From Bifidobacterium choloepi (GTDB lineage Bacteria; Actinomycetota; Actinomycetes; Actinomycetales; Bifidobacteriaceae): 64,000 nucleotides of DNA. Of this stretch, positions 15,286 through 23,946 are shown piece after piece; position 1 is the first letter of the stretch; every line of letters starts with the position of its first letter. Both the position numbers and the translations under genes were made by a program. The notes below the pieces were generated by a model. It was not told the DNA's origin and searched no databases. It worked only from the letters and a program-made list of their open reading frames with translations. Where the stretch lies: assembly GCF_010667615.1 (NCBI RefSeq), contig NZ_VYSG01000004.1, forward strand, positions 62,001-126,000, read 5' to 3'.

Positions 15286-17490
15286 CTACCGTTCCACCCT
15301 CCCCTCGAGACGGATGTCCTGCACCGATTCGCCGACGTGGACGCGGGCGGACGGGGCGAGGGCGAACCAGCCGGCGTCGACGTTCCAGTAACCGAAGGCC
15401 TGCTCGTCGGTGACGTCGAGATGGACTTCGCGGCGCTCTCCAGGCTCGAGCCACACCTTCGCGAACGCCTTGAGTTCCTTCGCTGGCCGGTCGGTGCGCC
15501 AGGTCGCGTCGTCGAGTTCGCCGTCGCGGGCCGGGTTGCCGCCGCAGTCCTCGAGGCCAAGGTAGAGCTGCGGGACGGCGGCACCGACGACGGCACCGGT
15601 ATTCTCCACGTGGAACAGGAACCGCAGCCGTCCGTCGGACAGCCGGCGGACGCGCAGGTCCGAATAGTCGAACGTCGTGTAGGACAGGCCGTGACCGAAG
15701 CAGAAGGCGACCGGCACGTCGAACGATTCGTAGTAGCGGTAGCCGACGAAGATGTCCTCGTCGTACGAGACATGGCCGGCCTGGCCGAATGTTCCACGTG
15801 AGATAGCCGGGCAGTCGGAAAGTTTCACGGGGAACGTTTCCGGCAGGTGGCCGCTCGGCGTCACGCGGCCGAACAATGTCTCGGCGAGCGCGCGGCCGCC
15901 TTCGCAGCCGTCGTACCAGTTCCACACCAGCGTCCGGACCCGCGGGCCCCACGGCATCTCGACCGGCGAGCCGGCGACGATGACGACGATCATGTCCGGC
16001 GCGATGTCGAGCAGCTCGGCGATCAGGTCGTCCTGTCCGTACGGCAGCGCCATCGACTCGCGGTCGCGCCCCTCGATGTCGAAATCGTGGTCGAGTCCGC
16101 CAATGAAGACGATCGGGTCGCCGCTCGCCGCGTAGTCGCGGGCGAGCGCGACAGCCTCGTCGTGCAGCCGCTTCGCCTCGCGCTCGGCGTCGACGACTTC
16201 CAGCGCGGAATTCTCGAGGCTCTCCTCCTGCCACGCCGCGTCCTGCTCGACCTGCTTGGCGTAGTATCCCGGCGCGTAGTCGATGTGCACGTTGCCGCCG
16301 AGCATGCCGTTGAGCCCGAGGATCGGCGTGATCTCGTGGACGGCCTTGACGACGGCCGAGCCGCCGCCGTTCGAATGCGTCCGGTCGGCATTGGCGCCGA
16401 CGACGAGCAGCCGCTTCGTGGCCGTTTCGTTCAGCGGCAGCAGATGGTCGTCGTTCTTGAGCAGCACGATCGACTCGCGCGCGACATCGAGCGCCGTCTT
16501 CGCGTGCTCGAGCGTCGCGTAGGATCCCGGCTTGCGGGGAGGATACTGGAACGATTCGTCCGTTGGCTCCCGGTCGGGCAGCATGTGCAGCGCGTCCATG
16601 ACGGCGAGGATGTGCTCGACCTTCGCCGTGACGTCGGCTTCGGGAATCGTGCCGTCCAGCACCGCTTCCCTGAGCGGCCGCGCAAAGTAGTAGTCGTCGA
16701 AGTTGTTCGTGACGCCCATGTCGCAGTCGAGACCCACGCGGGCGGATCGTTCCGTATTCTTGACGGCCGACCAGTCCGAAACGACGAAGCCGCGGAAGCC
16801 CCACTCGTCGCGCAGGATGTCGTCGAGCAGCTTCGACGACTCGCAGCACTGCGTGCCGTTGACGAGGTTGTAGGCGCCCATGACCGACAGCGTGCCGCCG
16901 TCCTCGACGACGGCACGGAACGCCGGCAGGTAGAGTTCCCGCAGCGCGCGTTCGGAGATCGATTCGTCGACGTCGAGCCGGTCCGTTTCCTGGCTGTTCG
17001 CCGCGAAGTGCTTCGGGCAGGCGGAGACGTCGGAAGCCTGGACGCCGTCGACGAACGGCACGGCGATCGCGGCCGTCAGCATCGGGTCCTCGCTCATGTA
17101 TTCGAAGTTGCGGCCGCACAGCGGGGCGCGCTTGATGTTGATCGACGGGCCGAGGATCATGTCCTTGCCGCGTCCGCGCGCTTCCTCGCCGAGCGCCTTG
17201 CCTGTTTCACGTGCTAGTTCAGTGTTCCACGTGGAAGCCACCGCCGATCCGCTCGGCAGGTACGTCACGTAGTCGCGGGTGTTGTACAGCGGCGCCCAGT
17301 TGTCATTCTCGAGTTCCGCGCGCACGCCCATCGGGCCGTCGTCGAACCGGAACGGCGGAATGCCGAGCCTCGGCACTCCCTCGGTCCTGAAGAGACCGGC
17401 GCCGTGGATCATGCCGATTTTCTCGTCGAGCGTCAGCTTCGCCGCAAGCTCCCTCGCCCTGCGCACATTCGCGTCGCTAATCTCAGTCAT
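15286..17490 (-). CDS. GH3 beta-glucosidase
   Basis: 734 residues, cytoplasmic, with the full GH3 layout: N-terminal barrel ('LTLDEKIGMIHGAGLF', 'FDDGPMGVRAE'), the nucleophile Asp239 in 'GFVVSDWSAVKNT', the (alpha/beta) sandwich domain ('LVVGANADRTHSNGGGSAVV') and a C-terminal fibronectin-type domain ('CFGHGLSYTTFDYSDLRVRR'). It hydrolyses terminal beta-glucosyl residues; here it would trim the glucan backbone alternately with the GH31 alpha-xylosidase. Translation starts at ATG 17490 with GGAGAG upstream. It follows GH29 on the same strand, separated by CTCCCTCTTCAGAGGGAG repeats. Confidence 0.93.
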   Translation of the reverse strand: MTEISDANVRRARELAAKLTLDEKIGMIHGAGLFRTEGVPRLGIPPFRFDDGPMGVRAELENDNWAPLYNTRDYVTYLPSGSAVASTWNTELARETGKALGEEARGRGKDMILGPSINIKRAPLCGRNFEYMSEDPMLTAAIAVPFVDGVQASDVSACPKHFAANSQETDRLDVDESISERALRELYLPAFRAVVEDGGTLSVMGAYNLVNGTQCCESSKLLDDILRDEWGFRGFVVSDWSAVKNTERSARVGLDCDMGVTNNFDDYYFARPLREAVLDGTIPEADVTAKVEHILAVMDALHMLPDREPTDESFQYPPRKPGSYATLEHAKTALDVARESIVLLKNDDHLLPLNETATKRLLVVGANADRTHSNGGGSAVVKAVHEITPILGLNGMLGGNVHIDYAPGYYAKQVEQDAAWQEESLENSALEVVDAEREAKRLHDEAVALARDYAASGDPIVFIGGLDHDFDIEGRDRESMALPYGQDDLIAELLDIAPDMIVVIVAGSPVEMPWGPRVRTLVWNWYDGCEGGRALAETLFGRVTPSGHLPETFPVKLSDCPAISRGTFGQAGHVSYDEDIFVGYRYYESFDVPVAFCFGHGLSYTTFDYSDLRVRRLSDGRLRFLFHVENTGAVVGAAVPQLYLGLEDCGGNPARDGELDDATWRTDRPAKELKAFAKVWLEPGERREVHLDVTDEQAFGYWNVDAGWFALAPSARVHVGESVQDIRLEGRVER

Positions 17491-17533
17491 GTCTTCTCTC
17501 CAAGAATCAAGTAGTAGCCAAAAGTGGTGAAGA

Positions 17534-17638
17534 CTCCCTCTTCAGAGGGAGTCAAAAATCGCAAGGCGATTTTTGGTGGGAGTCACACTCCCTCTTCAGG
17601 GGGAGTCGAAAATCGCAAGGCGATTTTCAGTGGGAGTA
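17534..17638. repeat. Two tandem CTCCCTCTTCAGAGGGAG elements
   Basis: Copies start at 17534 and 17588. Each has ACTCCCTCTTCAGAGGGAGT, then AAAATCGCAAGGCGATTTT (a second hairpin) and a closing GTGGGAGT. The two differ at a few bases (AGAGGG versus AGGGGG). They sit between the GH29 stop and the GH3 start. A related copy is at 19233. Confidence 0.88.
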
Positions 17639-17684
17639 ACCAGCTCCCCGTGGTGCTGTTCAGTTCCCGGACTGCCTTGTGGCA

Positions 17685-19208
17685 TCACTGCAGCCGGATC
17701 CTGAATCCGACCGGATAGTCGTCCGGCAGGCCGGTCGGCAGCGGGCGGACATGCAGCCCATCGGGATCGCGCGTCCACTCGACGGACGCCGACCGCCCAT
17801 CAGCTGCCGCGCCGAGCTGCTCGACGGCGATGATCGGCGCGTTGAACGCCGGCTCGTGCTCGCCGTCGAACGCGGCGAACGTCGTGATCGTCAGTTCGCC
17901 GCCGTCCGCCATCGCCGGCCCCATGCAGTAGGCGAACAGGTCGCCGTCGCGGCTCGTGAAGCGCCAGTCGCCGGCGGTCCAGGTCGCGCCGCCGAACGGC
18001 GTCTGGTCGCTGAACGCGCCGCCCGGCATCGCCGTCGGCCCCTCGCCCGTCATGCGCCACGGGCGCGAGCCGTAGATGCCGTCGCCGTTTGCCGCCAGCC
18101 ACCGGCCGATGCCATCGAGCACCGCTAGGTCGTCGGAAGCAATCGAGCCGTCCGCGCGGGGCCCGACGTTGAGCAGCAGGTTGCCGTTCTTCGCGACGGC
18201 ATCGATCAGCGCGATCAGCAGCTCGGGCACCGTCTTGTACTCGAGCGAGTCGGTGTAGCACCACGAGTTGCGCGCGATCGCCGTGTCGGTCTGCCACGGG
18301 AACGGCGTCGCCGCCGGGAACCCGCCGCGCTCGACGTCGACGAGGCCGGAGCCCCACGCGCACGCATCGTACTTGTAGCAGACGGACACTTCCCTGCCCC
18401 AGCCGGCCGCCTTGTTGTAGTAGAAGGCCAGCAGCTTCCTCAGGTAGGGCTTGAACGCGCGGTGCTGAATCCACCAGTCGAAATACAGCAGGCTCGGGTG
18501 GTATTTCTCCACGATCTCGGCGTTGCGCAGCAGCCAGTCGGTCAGGAATTCCTCCGTCGGCGACGGCTCGCTCGCGATGTCGAATTCGTTCGGCTCGGGG
18601 GAAATGCTCGGCCAGTACATGCTGGAACGATTCGCGCTTTCGGACCGCACGTCGGAGTCGAACTGCTGCCCGTGGCCGAGGAACCACCAGTGCTCGGCGC
18701 GGTGGTTCGACGCGCAGAACGTCAGGCCATCGCGGCCGGCGGCCGCCTCGAGCTCGCCAAGGATGTCCCGGTGCGGGCCGGTCTCGGCGGCGTTCCAGTG
18801 CGACAGCTCGCTGGCGTACATCTGGTAGCCGTCGTGGTGTTCCGCCACCGGCATGACATAGCGGGCTCCGGCCCGGCGGAACGTCGCCATCCATTCGTCG
18901 GCGTCGAACCTGTCCGCCGTGAACAGCGGGATCAGGTCCTGATAGCCGCGGATGACATCGCCCGCCGGGTTGGTCTTGCCGGCGTACTGCTCGTGGAAGT
19001 ACTCGTACTCCGGCTTGCCCTGGATGTGCATGTTGCGCGGGAACCACTCGTTGCGGTACTCCGGCACGGTGAACAGTCCCCAGTGCACGAAGATGCCGAA
19101 CTTGGCGTCCCGGAACCACTCCGGCACCGGATGCTGCGCCAGCGATTCCCAGGAATCGTCATAGGGCCCCTCCGCCACCACGCGGTCGATATCGTCAATG
19201 TTCGGCAT
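17685..19208 (-). CDS. GH29 alpha-L-fucosidase
   Basis: 507 residues, no signal peptide. The N-terminal barrel shows GH29 marks: 'WFRDAKFGIFVHWGLFTVPE', 'EWFPRNM', 'VMPVAEHHDGYQMYAS' and the nucleophile Asp244 in 'LLYFDWWIQHRAFKP', followed by 'GNLLLNVGPRADGSI' and a C-terminal beta-sandwich. It releases alpha-L-fucose with retention; the likely target is fucose on the galactosyl side chain of xyloglucan, though fucosylated host glycans are an alternative. ATG 19208 has AAGGAAG upstream. It lies between the binding-protein gene and GH3, separated from both by CTCCCTCTTCAGAGGGAG elements. Confidence 0.92.
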   Translation of the reverse strand: MPNIDDIDRVVAEGPYDDSWESLAQHPVPEWFRDAKFGIFVHWGLFTVPEYRNEWFPRNMHIQGKPEYEYFHEQYAGKTNPAGDVIRGYQDLIPLFTADRFDADEWMATFRRAGARYVMPVAEHHDGYQMYASELSHWNAAETGPHRDILGELEAAAGRDGLTFCASNHRAEHWWFLGHGQQFDSDVRSESANRSSMYWPSISPEPNEFDIASEPSPTEEFLTDWLLRNAEIVEKYHPSLLYFDWWIQHRAFKPYLRKLLAFYYNKAAGWGREVSVCYKYDACAWGSGLVDVERGGFPAATPFPWQTDTAIARNSWCYTDSLEYKTVPELLIALIDAVAKNGNLLLNVGPRADGSIASDDLAVLDGIGRWLAANGDGIYGSRPWRMTGEGPTAMPGGAFSDQTPFGGATWTAGDWRFTSRDGDLFAYCMGPAMADGGELTITTFAAFDGEHEPAFNAPIIAVEQLGAAADGRSASVEWTRDPDGLHVRPLPTGLPDDYPVGFRIRLQ

Positions 19209-19232
19209 CGTCGTTCACTTCCTTGGTTCAAC

Positions 19233-19313
19233 CTCCCTCTTCAGAGGGAGTCGGCAAGCGCGAAGCGCGAGCCGGTGGGAGTCAAAAATCGCGAAGCGAT
19301 TTTTGGTGGGGAT
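19233..19313. repeat. CTCCCTCTTCAGAGGGAG element (compound copy)
   Basis: CTCCCTCTTCAGAGGGAG is followed by CGGCAAGCGCGAAGCGCGAG, then GGTGGGAGT and AAAAATCGCGAAGCGATTTTT and GGTGGGGA. It ends exactly at the stop codon (19313-19315) of the binding-protein gene. Confidence 0.85.
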
Positions 19314-21154
19314 CAGCTCGCGGACGAGGAGCTGTCGGAGCTGCTGGAGCTGCTATCGGACGAGGAAGAGCTGCTCGACGAGCTGCTCGAGCTGTCCTTG
19401 TTCTTGTACTCCTCAACGATCTCCTCGCGGGCCTTGATCAGCGCGTCGGCGTTATCGGTATCGACCTTGAGGACCTGGTCGTAGCCGAGGCCGTCGAGCT
19501 GGTTCTGCATGTCCTTCCAGATCGACTGGAAGTCGGAGTCGCTCGTGGCCACCAGCGCCTGCCAGGAGGCGTTGACGATTTCGGTCTTGATCGAGGAGCG
19601 CAGCGTCGAGATCGTCGAGTCCTCCTCGGGCACCGTGTAGGTGGCGCCGGCCGCGACAGCCAGCTGCTTGTTGTTCTCGAGGTACTCGATATCGGTCTTC
19701 GCGCCGCCCATGTGCTCGGACCAGTCCTTCTGCAGGGCGGTCTGCTTGTCGAGCTGCGTGGTCCACAACTGCGGGTTGAACGCGGACTTCGTGTTCGGAT
19801 CGATGTCGTTCTGGTTGACGGACTTGAAGTTCAGGGCCGAGATGCCGTCATTGTAGGAACCGCCGCCCCAGTCATCGGGAACGGTCAGGCCGTCGGAGTC
19901 GAACATGGCCTTCTCGCCGAAGTCGGTGAGCTGCGGTTCGTTGTCGTCATTCATCGTCCAGCAGAGCGTCTCCGGGCAGGCGGCGCCGCCGGAGTTCGAG
20001 GCGGACGCGTAGATGCCTTCCGGCGAGTACAGCCAGTCGATGAACTTGGCGAGGCGTTCCTTGTTCTTGGCCTTCGAGCCGATCGCGATGATCGTCGAGC
20101 CGTCACCATCCGGCGTGAAGCCTTCGGAGTAGACATTCATCGTCTTGAGCGGGGCGAGCATGAAGCCGACCGTCTTCTCGGCGTTCTCGTCGGAGTTCAT
20201 GCGCGGCTTGCCCAGCCAGGACCAGATCGACATGAGGACCTTGCCGTTGGTGACCTTCGTCGACAGCGAATCCCAGTCCTGCGTGGTGGATTCCGGATCG
20301 ACGAGGCCCATCTGGTCGGCCTTGTTGAGGAACTCGAGGACCTGCTCGTACTCGGAGTTGGTGTCGGAGGCCGCGACGACATCGGAGCCGTCGGCCTGGA
20401 CCAGCACAGAGTTCTGCGTCGACCAGCCGAACCACTGGACCATCGCCTGGGCGTTCTGCATCAGGTCGCCGTCCCAGTCCTTGAACAGCGAGATCGCGTA
20501 GATGTCGTTCTGGCCGGTGTCCTTGCGGGCCTGGGCCTGCATCTCGGAGAGCACGTTGAGGAAGTCGTCGGTGTCGTTGATCTCCGGGTAGCCGATCTCC
20601 TTGTAGTAATCCCAGCGGATGTACGGGGCGGCCTGCGGCTCGATGCCGTCGGAGGTCTCGGTCGGCGACTGCGAGGAGACGTCCTGCGGAATGCCCCAGA
20701 CACCGTCGGTGCCGGCTTCCTTCGTGACATAGTCGACGGCGGACTGGTAGTTGTCCTTGATCGTCGTCATGTCCTTGTCGTAGTACTCGCTCATGTCGGT
20801 GATCAGGCCGGCCTTGACGAGCTTCTGCAGGCGGCCATTGCCGGTCGACGTGATGATCAGGTCGCCGAGGTTGCCGGCGGCGGAACGGGTATCGAAGAGC
20901 GTATCGCCACCGCCCGCGACGTTCGGGGCGATGATGTTGAGCTCGATGTTGAACTTGTCCTTGACGATCTTGGCGAACCAGCCCTTCTGAACGCCCTGGT
21001 AGTTCGCCAGCGAGTCGAAAACGTCGACGGTCATCAGGCTGCCGTCGTCGGCTTCGTCGCCGGCCGAGTCGCTGCCGCAGGCGGCGACTGACAACATCGT
21101 CCCGGCGGCCAGCAGCGCTGCCAGCCCGGTGACGATCTTCTTCTTGATTCCCAT
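19313..21154 (-). CDS. CUT1 ABC transporter solute-binding lipoprotein with poly-Ser tail
   Basis: 613 residues, longer than the 420-450 of MalE-type proteins and typical of the LplA/YtcQ group. The signal peptide ends in the lipobox 'LSVAAC', so it is membrane-anchored. The body begins 'VDVFDSLANYQGVQKGWFAK' and resembles extracellular binding proteins for complex plant or host oligosaccharides. The C-terminus is unusual: the last 30 or so residues are almost only Ser with a few Asp and a final Ala-Ser. With the two permeases upstream it should capture the oligosaccharides made by the GH5 lipoprotein. Start ATG 21154 has AAGGAGG; an upstream start is unlikely. Confidence 0.88.
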   Translation of the reverse strand: MGIKKKIVTGLAALLAAGTMLSVAACGSDSAGDEADDGSLMTVDVFDSLANYQGVQKGWFAKIVKDKFNIELNIIAPNVAGGGDTLFDTRSAAGNLGDLIITSTGNGRLQKLVKAGLITDMSEYYDKDMTTIKDNYQSAVDYVTKEAGTDGVWGIPQDVSSQSPTETSDGIEPQAAPYIRWDYYKEIGYPEINDTDDFLNVLSEMQAQARKDTGQNDIYAISLFKDWDGDLMQNAQAMVQWFGWSTQNSVLVQADGSDVVAASDTNSEYEQVLEFLNKADQMGLVDPESTTQDWDSLSTKVTNGKVLMSIWSWLGKPRMNSDENAEKTVGFMLAPLKTMNVYSEGFTPDGDGSTIIAIGSKAKNKERLAKFIDWLYSPEGIYASASNSGGAACPETLCWTMNDDNEPQLTDFGEKAMFDSDGLTVPDDWGGGSYNDGISALNFKSVNQNDIDPNTKSAFNPQLWTTQLDKQTALQKDWSEHMGGAKTDIEYLENNKQLAVAAGATYTVPEEDSTISTLRSSIKTEIVNASWQALVATSDSDFQSIWKDMQNQLDGLGYDQVLKVDTDNADALIKAREEIVEEYKNKDSSSSSSSSSSSSDSSSSSSDSSSSAS

Positions 21155-21238
21155 CGCGGAAACCTCCTTGTTTCTTGTTCTCTTGCTCCTGTTGAGCAAA
21201 AAATCTGTTGTTGGGAACGATTCTTGCGTTTCCCGGTC

Positions 21239-22192
21239 TCAGCCCTTGACGGCGCCGAGCATCATGCCCTTGACGAAGAAGCGCTGGAAGAACGGGTAGA
21301 TGAACATGATCGGCAGCACGACGATGACGGAGACCGTCATGCGGATGGCGGTCGGCGTGGCCGTCGAGGCGAGCGCCGTGACGGAGCCGCCGGCCTTGAC
21401 CGAGTTCGCGATCGAGCTGGCCTGGTTGATGTAGGTGTAGAGCAGGTACTGCAGCGAGTACAGCTTCGAGTCGGTCATGTAGATCAGCGTGTCCTGGAAC
21501 GAATTCCACTGGTTGACGGCCGAGAAGATCGCGACGGTCGCGAGGATCGGCGTGCACATCGGCAGCACGATCCGCCAGAACACCGTGAACGTGCCGGCGC
21601 CGTCGACCTCGGCGGCTTCCTGCAGCGAGGCCGGGATGGACTCGATGTAGGTCTTGACGAGGATGATGTTGAACGGCTGGACGATGGCCGGCAGGATGTA
21701 GACCCAGAAGTTGTTGGTCAGGCCGAGGTTCTTCATCGTGATGAACATCGGGATCAGGCCGGCGTTGAAGTACATCGTGATGACGACGAAGCGGTACCAG
21801 AACGAGCGGTGCCACATCTTCTGCTGCGTGAACATGAAGCCGAGGTAGGCCGAGGCGAGCACGGTGAGCACGGTGCCGATGACGGTACGGGCGACCGAGA
21901 TCCACGCGGCCTGTGCCAAACCGTCGAGGCCGAGCACCGTCTTGTAGTTCTCGAGGTGGAAGCCCTGGATCCACCAGTTGACGTCGCCGGCCGCCGACAG
22001 CGAGTTGTTCGACAGCGAGTTGATGATGAGGTAGTAGAACGGGTAGGTGCAGATGAAGGCGAACACCGACAGCAGGATGATGTTGACGACGTTGTAGACC
22101 TTCTCGCCCCTCGTGCGGCGCATTGCCGGCGGGACGCTCTTCTTGTTCTTGCGTGCCCGGCGCGTCCGGGGTTCCGCGGTTGCTGTGGTCAT
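21239..22192 (-). CDS. CUT1 ABC transporter permease (YtcP type)
   Basis: 317 residues, about six membrane segments after a basic N-terminus. The EAA loop reads 'EAAEVDGAGTFTVFWRIVLP', which contacts the ATPase. The C-terminus 'PFFQRFFVKGMMLGAVKG' is standard for the YtcP/LplC group. It pairs with the permease at 22313-23407 and the binding protein at 19313. No ATPase gene is in the window, so a shared MsiK-type ATPase encoded elsewhere is assumed. AGGAGCAACC precedes the ATG. Confidence 0.92.
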   Translation of the reverse strand: MTTATAEPRTRRARKNKKSVPPAMRRTRGEKVYNVVNIILLSVFAFICTYPFYYLIINSLSNNSLSAAGDVNWWIQGFHLENYKTVLGLDGLAQAAWISVARTVIGTVLTVLASAYLGFMFTQQKMWHRSFWYRFVVITMYFNAGLIPMFITMKNLGLTNNFWVYILPAIVQPFNIILVKTYIESIPASLQEAAEVDGAGTFTVFWRIVLPMCTPILATVAIFSAVNQWNSFQDTLIYMTDSKLYSLQYLLYTYINQASSIANSVKAGGSVTALASTATPTAIRMTVSVIVVLPIMFIYPFFQRFFVKGMMLGAVKG

Positions 22193-22312
22193 GGTGGTTG
22201 CTCCTGAAAGTCGAAATTCAAACGGTGATCATGTGGTTCGTGACGGGATAAGGACGTGCGAATCGTTCGAGGGAAACCGGAAAGCCGGCCGGTTGCGAAG
22301 CCGGCTTGCCGG

Positions 22313-23407
22313 TCAGACGATGCCGACGCCGCGCGTGCGTTTCGACAGCCAGTTGACGATCAGCAACAGCGCCACCGAGACGAGCGACTTCAGCATCGAG
22401 ATTGCGGTGCCGAGCGACAGGCTGTTCTGGGCGAGGCCGACGTTGTAGACGTAGAGGTCGAGCACCTGGATGTACTTCATGTTGAAGGCGTTCTGGAAGA
22501 CGAAGTACTGGTCCATGCCGTTGTTGAGGAAGTTCGAGATGTTGAGCATCAGCAGCACGAAGTAGGTCGGCATCAGCTGCGGGATGGTGACGTGGATGAT
22601 CTGCTGGAAGCGGTTCGCGCCGTCGACCTGTGCCGCCTCGTAGAGTTCGGGGTCGATGCCGGCGATGCCCGCAAGGTACATGATCGAGCCCCAGCCGAGG
22701 CCCTTCCACAGGTTCCACAGCAGCATCTTGAGCCAGACCTGGTCGGGAGAATCGAGGAACTTGATCGGCGTGCTGATGATGTGGAGGTTCATGAGCAGCT
22801 CGTTGACCATGCCGGAGGAGGAGAACATGGCGAACGCGATCGAGTAGACGAGGACCCACGAGATGAAGTTCGGCAGCGTCGTCAGCGTCTGGATGAGGTT
22901 CTTGAACCACTTCGCGCGGATCTCGTTGAGCATGATGGCGAAGATGACCGGCAGGAACGACGTCAGGATGTTCAGCATCGACATCGCGAACGTGTTCATC
23001 AGGACCTGGCCGATCTGCTGGAGCTGGGCCGGGTTCTGCACGAGCATCTCGAACCACTGCAGGCCGACGAACTTGCTCTGCGAGAGCGGGATCGGCGGCT
23101 CGTAATCGAAGAACGCGTAGGACCAGCCGAACAGCGGCAGGTAGCTGAACAGGACGACGAGGACCAGCAGCGGCGCGACCATCAGGAACAGCCGGACGGC
23201 ATGCTTCTTGTCAATCGTGTGGGCGGCGAGCTCCTTGGCCGCCTGCTTGCGGGCGCGCTTCTCGGCGCGCGTCAGGCGGTGCTTCCTATGGCCACTGCCG
23301 CCTTCCTCGGTGAGCTCGGCGGCGACGGTCTCGCGGCCGATGACCGCTTCGGCGCCACCGGTCATGCCGATGGTCTCGTCGGTCTCCGTACTCGTTGACG
23401 TCTGCAT
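22313..23407 (-). CDS. CUT1 ABC transporter permease (LplB type)
   Basis: 364 residues. An unusually long cytoplasmic N-terminus of about 75 residues, rich in Glu, Lys and Arg, precedes six membrane segments beginning 'RLFLMVAPLLVLVVLFSYLP'. The EAA loop is 'YEAAQVDGANRFQQIIHVTI'. It is the first gene of the transporter-glycosidase run and the closest to the AT-rich promoter region at 23530-23760. CAAAGGAGAAGG precedes the ATG. Confidence 0.92.
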   Translation of the reverse strand: MQTSTSTETDETIGMTGGAEAVIGRETVAAELTEEGGSGHRKHRLTRAEKRARKQAAKELAAHTIDKKHAVRLFLMVAPLLVLVVLFSYLPLFGWSYAFFDYEPPIPLSQSKFVGLQWFEMLVQNPAQLQQIGQVLMNTFAMSMLNILTSFLPVIFAIMLNEIRAKWFKNLIQTLTTLPNFISWVLVYSIAFAMFSSSGMVNELLMNLHIISTPIKFLDSPDQVWLKMLLWNLWKGLGWGSIMYLAGIAGIDPELYEAAQVDGANRFQQIIHVTIPQLMPTYFVLLMLNISNFLNNGMDQYFVFQNAFNMKYIQVLDLYVYNVGLAQNSLSLGTAISMLKSLVSVALLLIVNWLSKRTRGVGIV

Positions 23408-23537
23408 GTCCTTCTCCTTTGAGTACTGCAGGTGAGTGGGGCAGCCGGGAAGCTGCCGGCGAGCGATTCCGCACCGTGGCGGAGTGAAGTCCGTGCCGCG
23501 CTGCGCTGCGCGGGCTTCGGTTGAGTCTCTCGCTCTC

Positions 23538-23561
23538 GTTATTTAGAAGTTTATAAATAGT
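23538..23561. promoter_or_regulatory. Candidate operator (weaker copy)
   Basis: GTTATTTAGAAGTTTATAAA matches the ROK upstream site at 16 of 21 positions and has TATTTA and TAAATA as inverted ends. It lies about 130 bp upstream of the LplB-type permease start. Confidence 0.5.
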
Positions 23562-23738
23562 ACCTACTTTTGTCAAATCAACTTACTTTTGTACTAACTC
23601 CCCCGTTTTTCTGTTGAAATCGCTTGGTTTTCGACGAATTTCGCTTCATTGCGACACGCCGAGCCGTTATGTTCTTGCGCCCATTTTCCAACAGAAACGC
23701 CGATCGTGACAATTTCCGCCCGCTAGACGGAACGCACT

Positions 23739-23760
23739 GTTATTTATATACTTATTAATT
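23739..23760. promoter_or_regulatory. Candidate operator (strong copy)
   Basis: GTTATTTATATACTTATTAA matches the minus-strand sequence at 8066-8089 in 19 of 21 positions. It sits in the divergent region and may control both the transporter operon and the DUF624 gene. Confidence 0.55.
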
Positions 23761-23946
23761 AGTTCAGTCCAATTCACTGGCGGGTCGAAACGCGACCGGG
23801 TGGCGAGGCGGAAACGAAAGGCTTCGCTCCTCCGCCGGCGACGACACCGGTCCGCTCCTCCCCCGCGCACGACCGTGCGCACGGCTTCGGACACGGACTG
23901 CGACTGGACGGAAGAATCGTTCGGCAGCACACGAGGAAGTGGCAGG

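Larger units (their letters stand above)
23408..23946. other. Divergent promoter region between the transporter operon and the DUF624 gene
   Basis: About 540 bp. The middle (23530-23770) is strikingly AT-rich compared with the genes and carries two of the three shared operator-like palindromes (23538, 23739). TTGACA-like and TATAAT-like words are present but I cannot assign exact promoters. A GAATCGTTC motif copy is at 23914 near the DUF624 start. Confidence 0.6.

Noticed and set aside
12858-15413. An 851-codon open frame on the plus strand opposite GH31.
   Set aside because: Low-complexity Arg/Val/Asp composition typical of antisense high-GC frames; GH31 is well supported.
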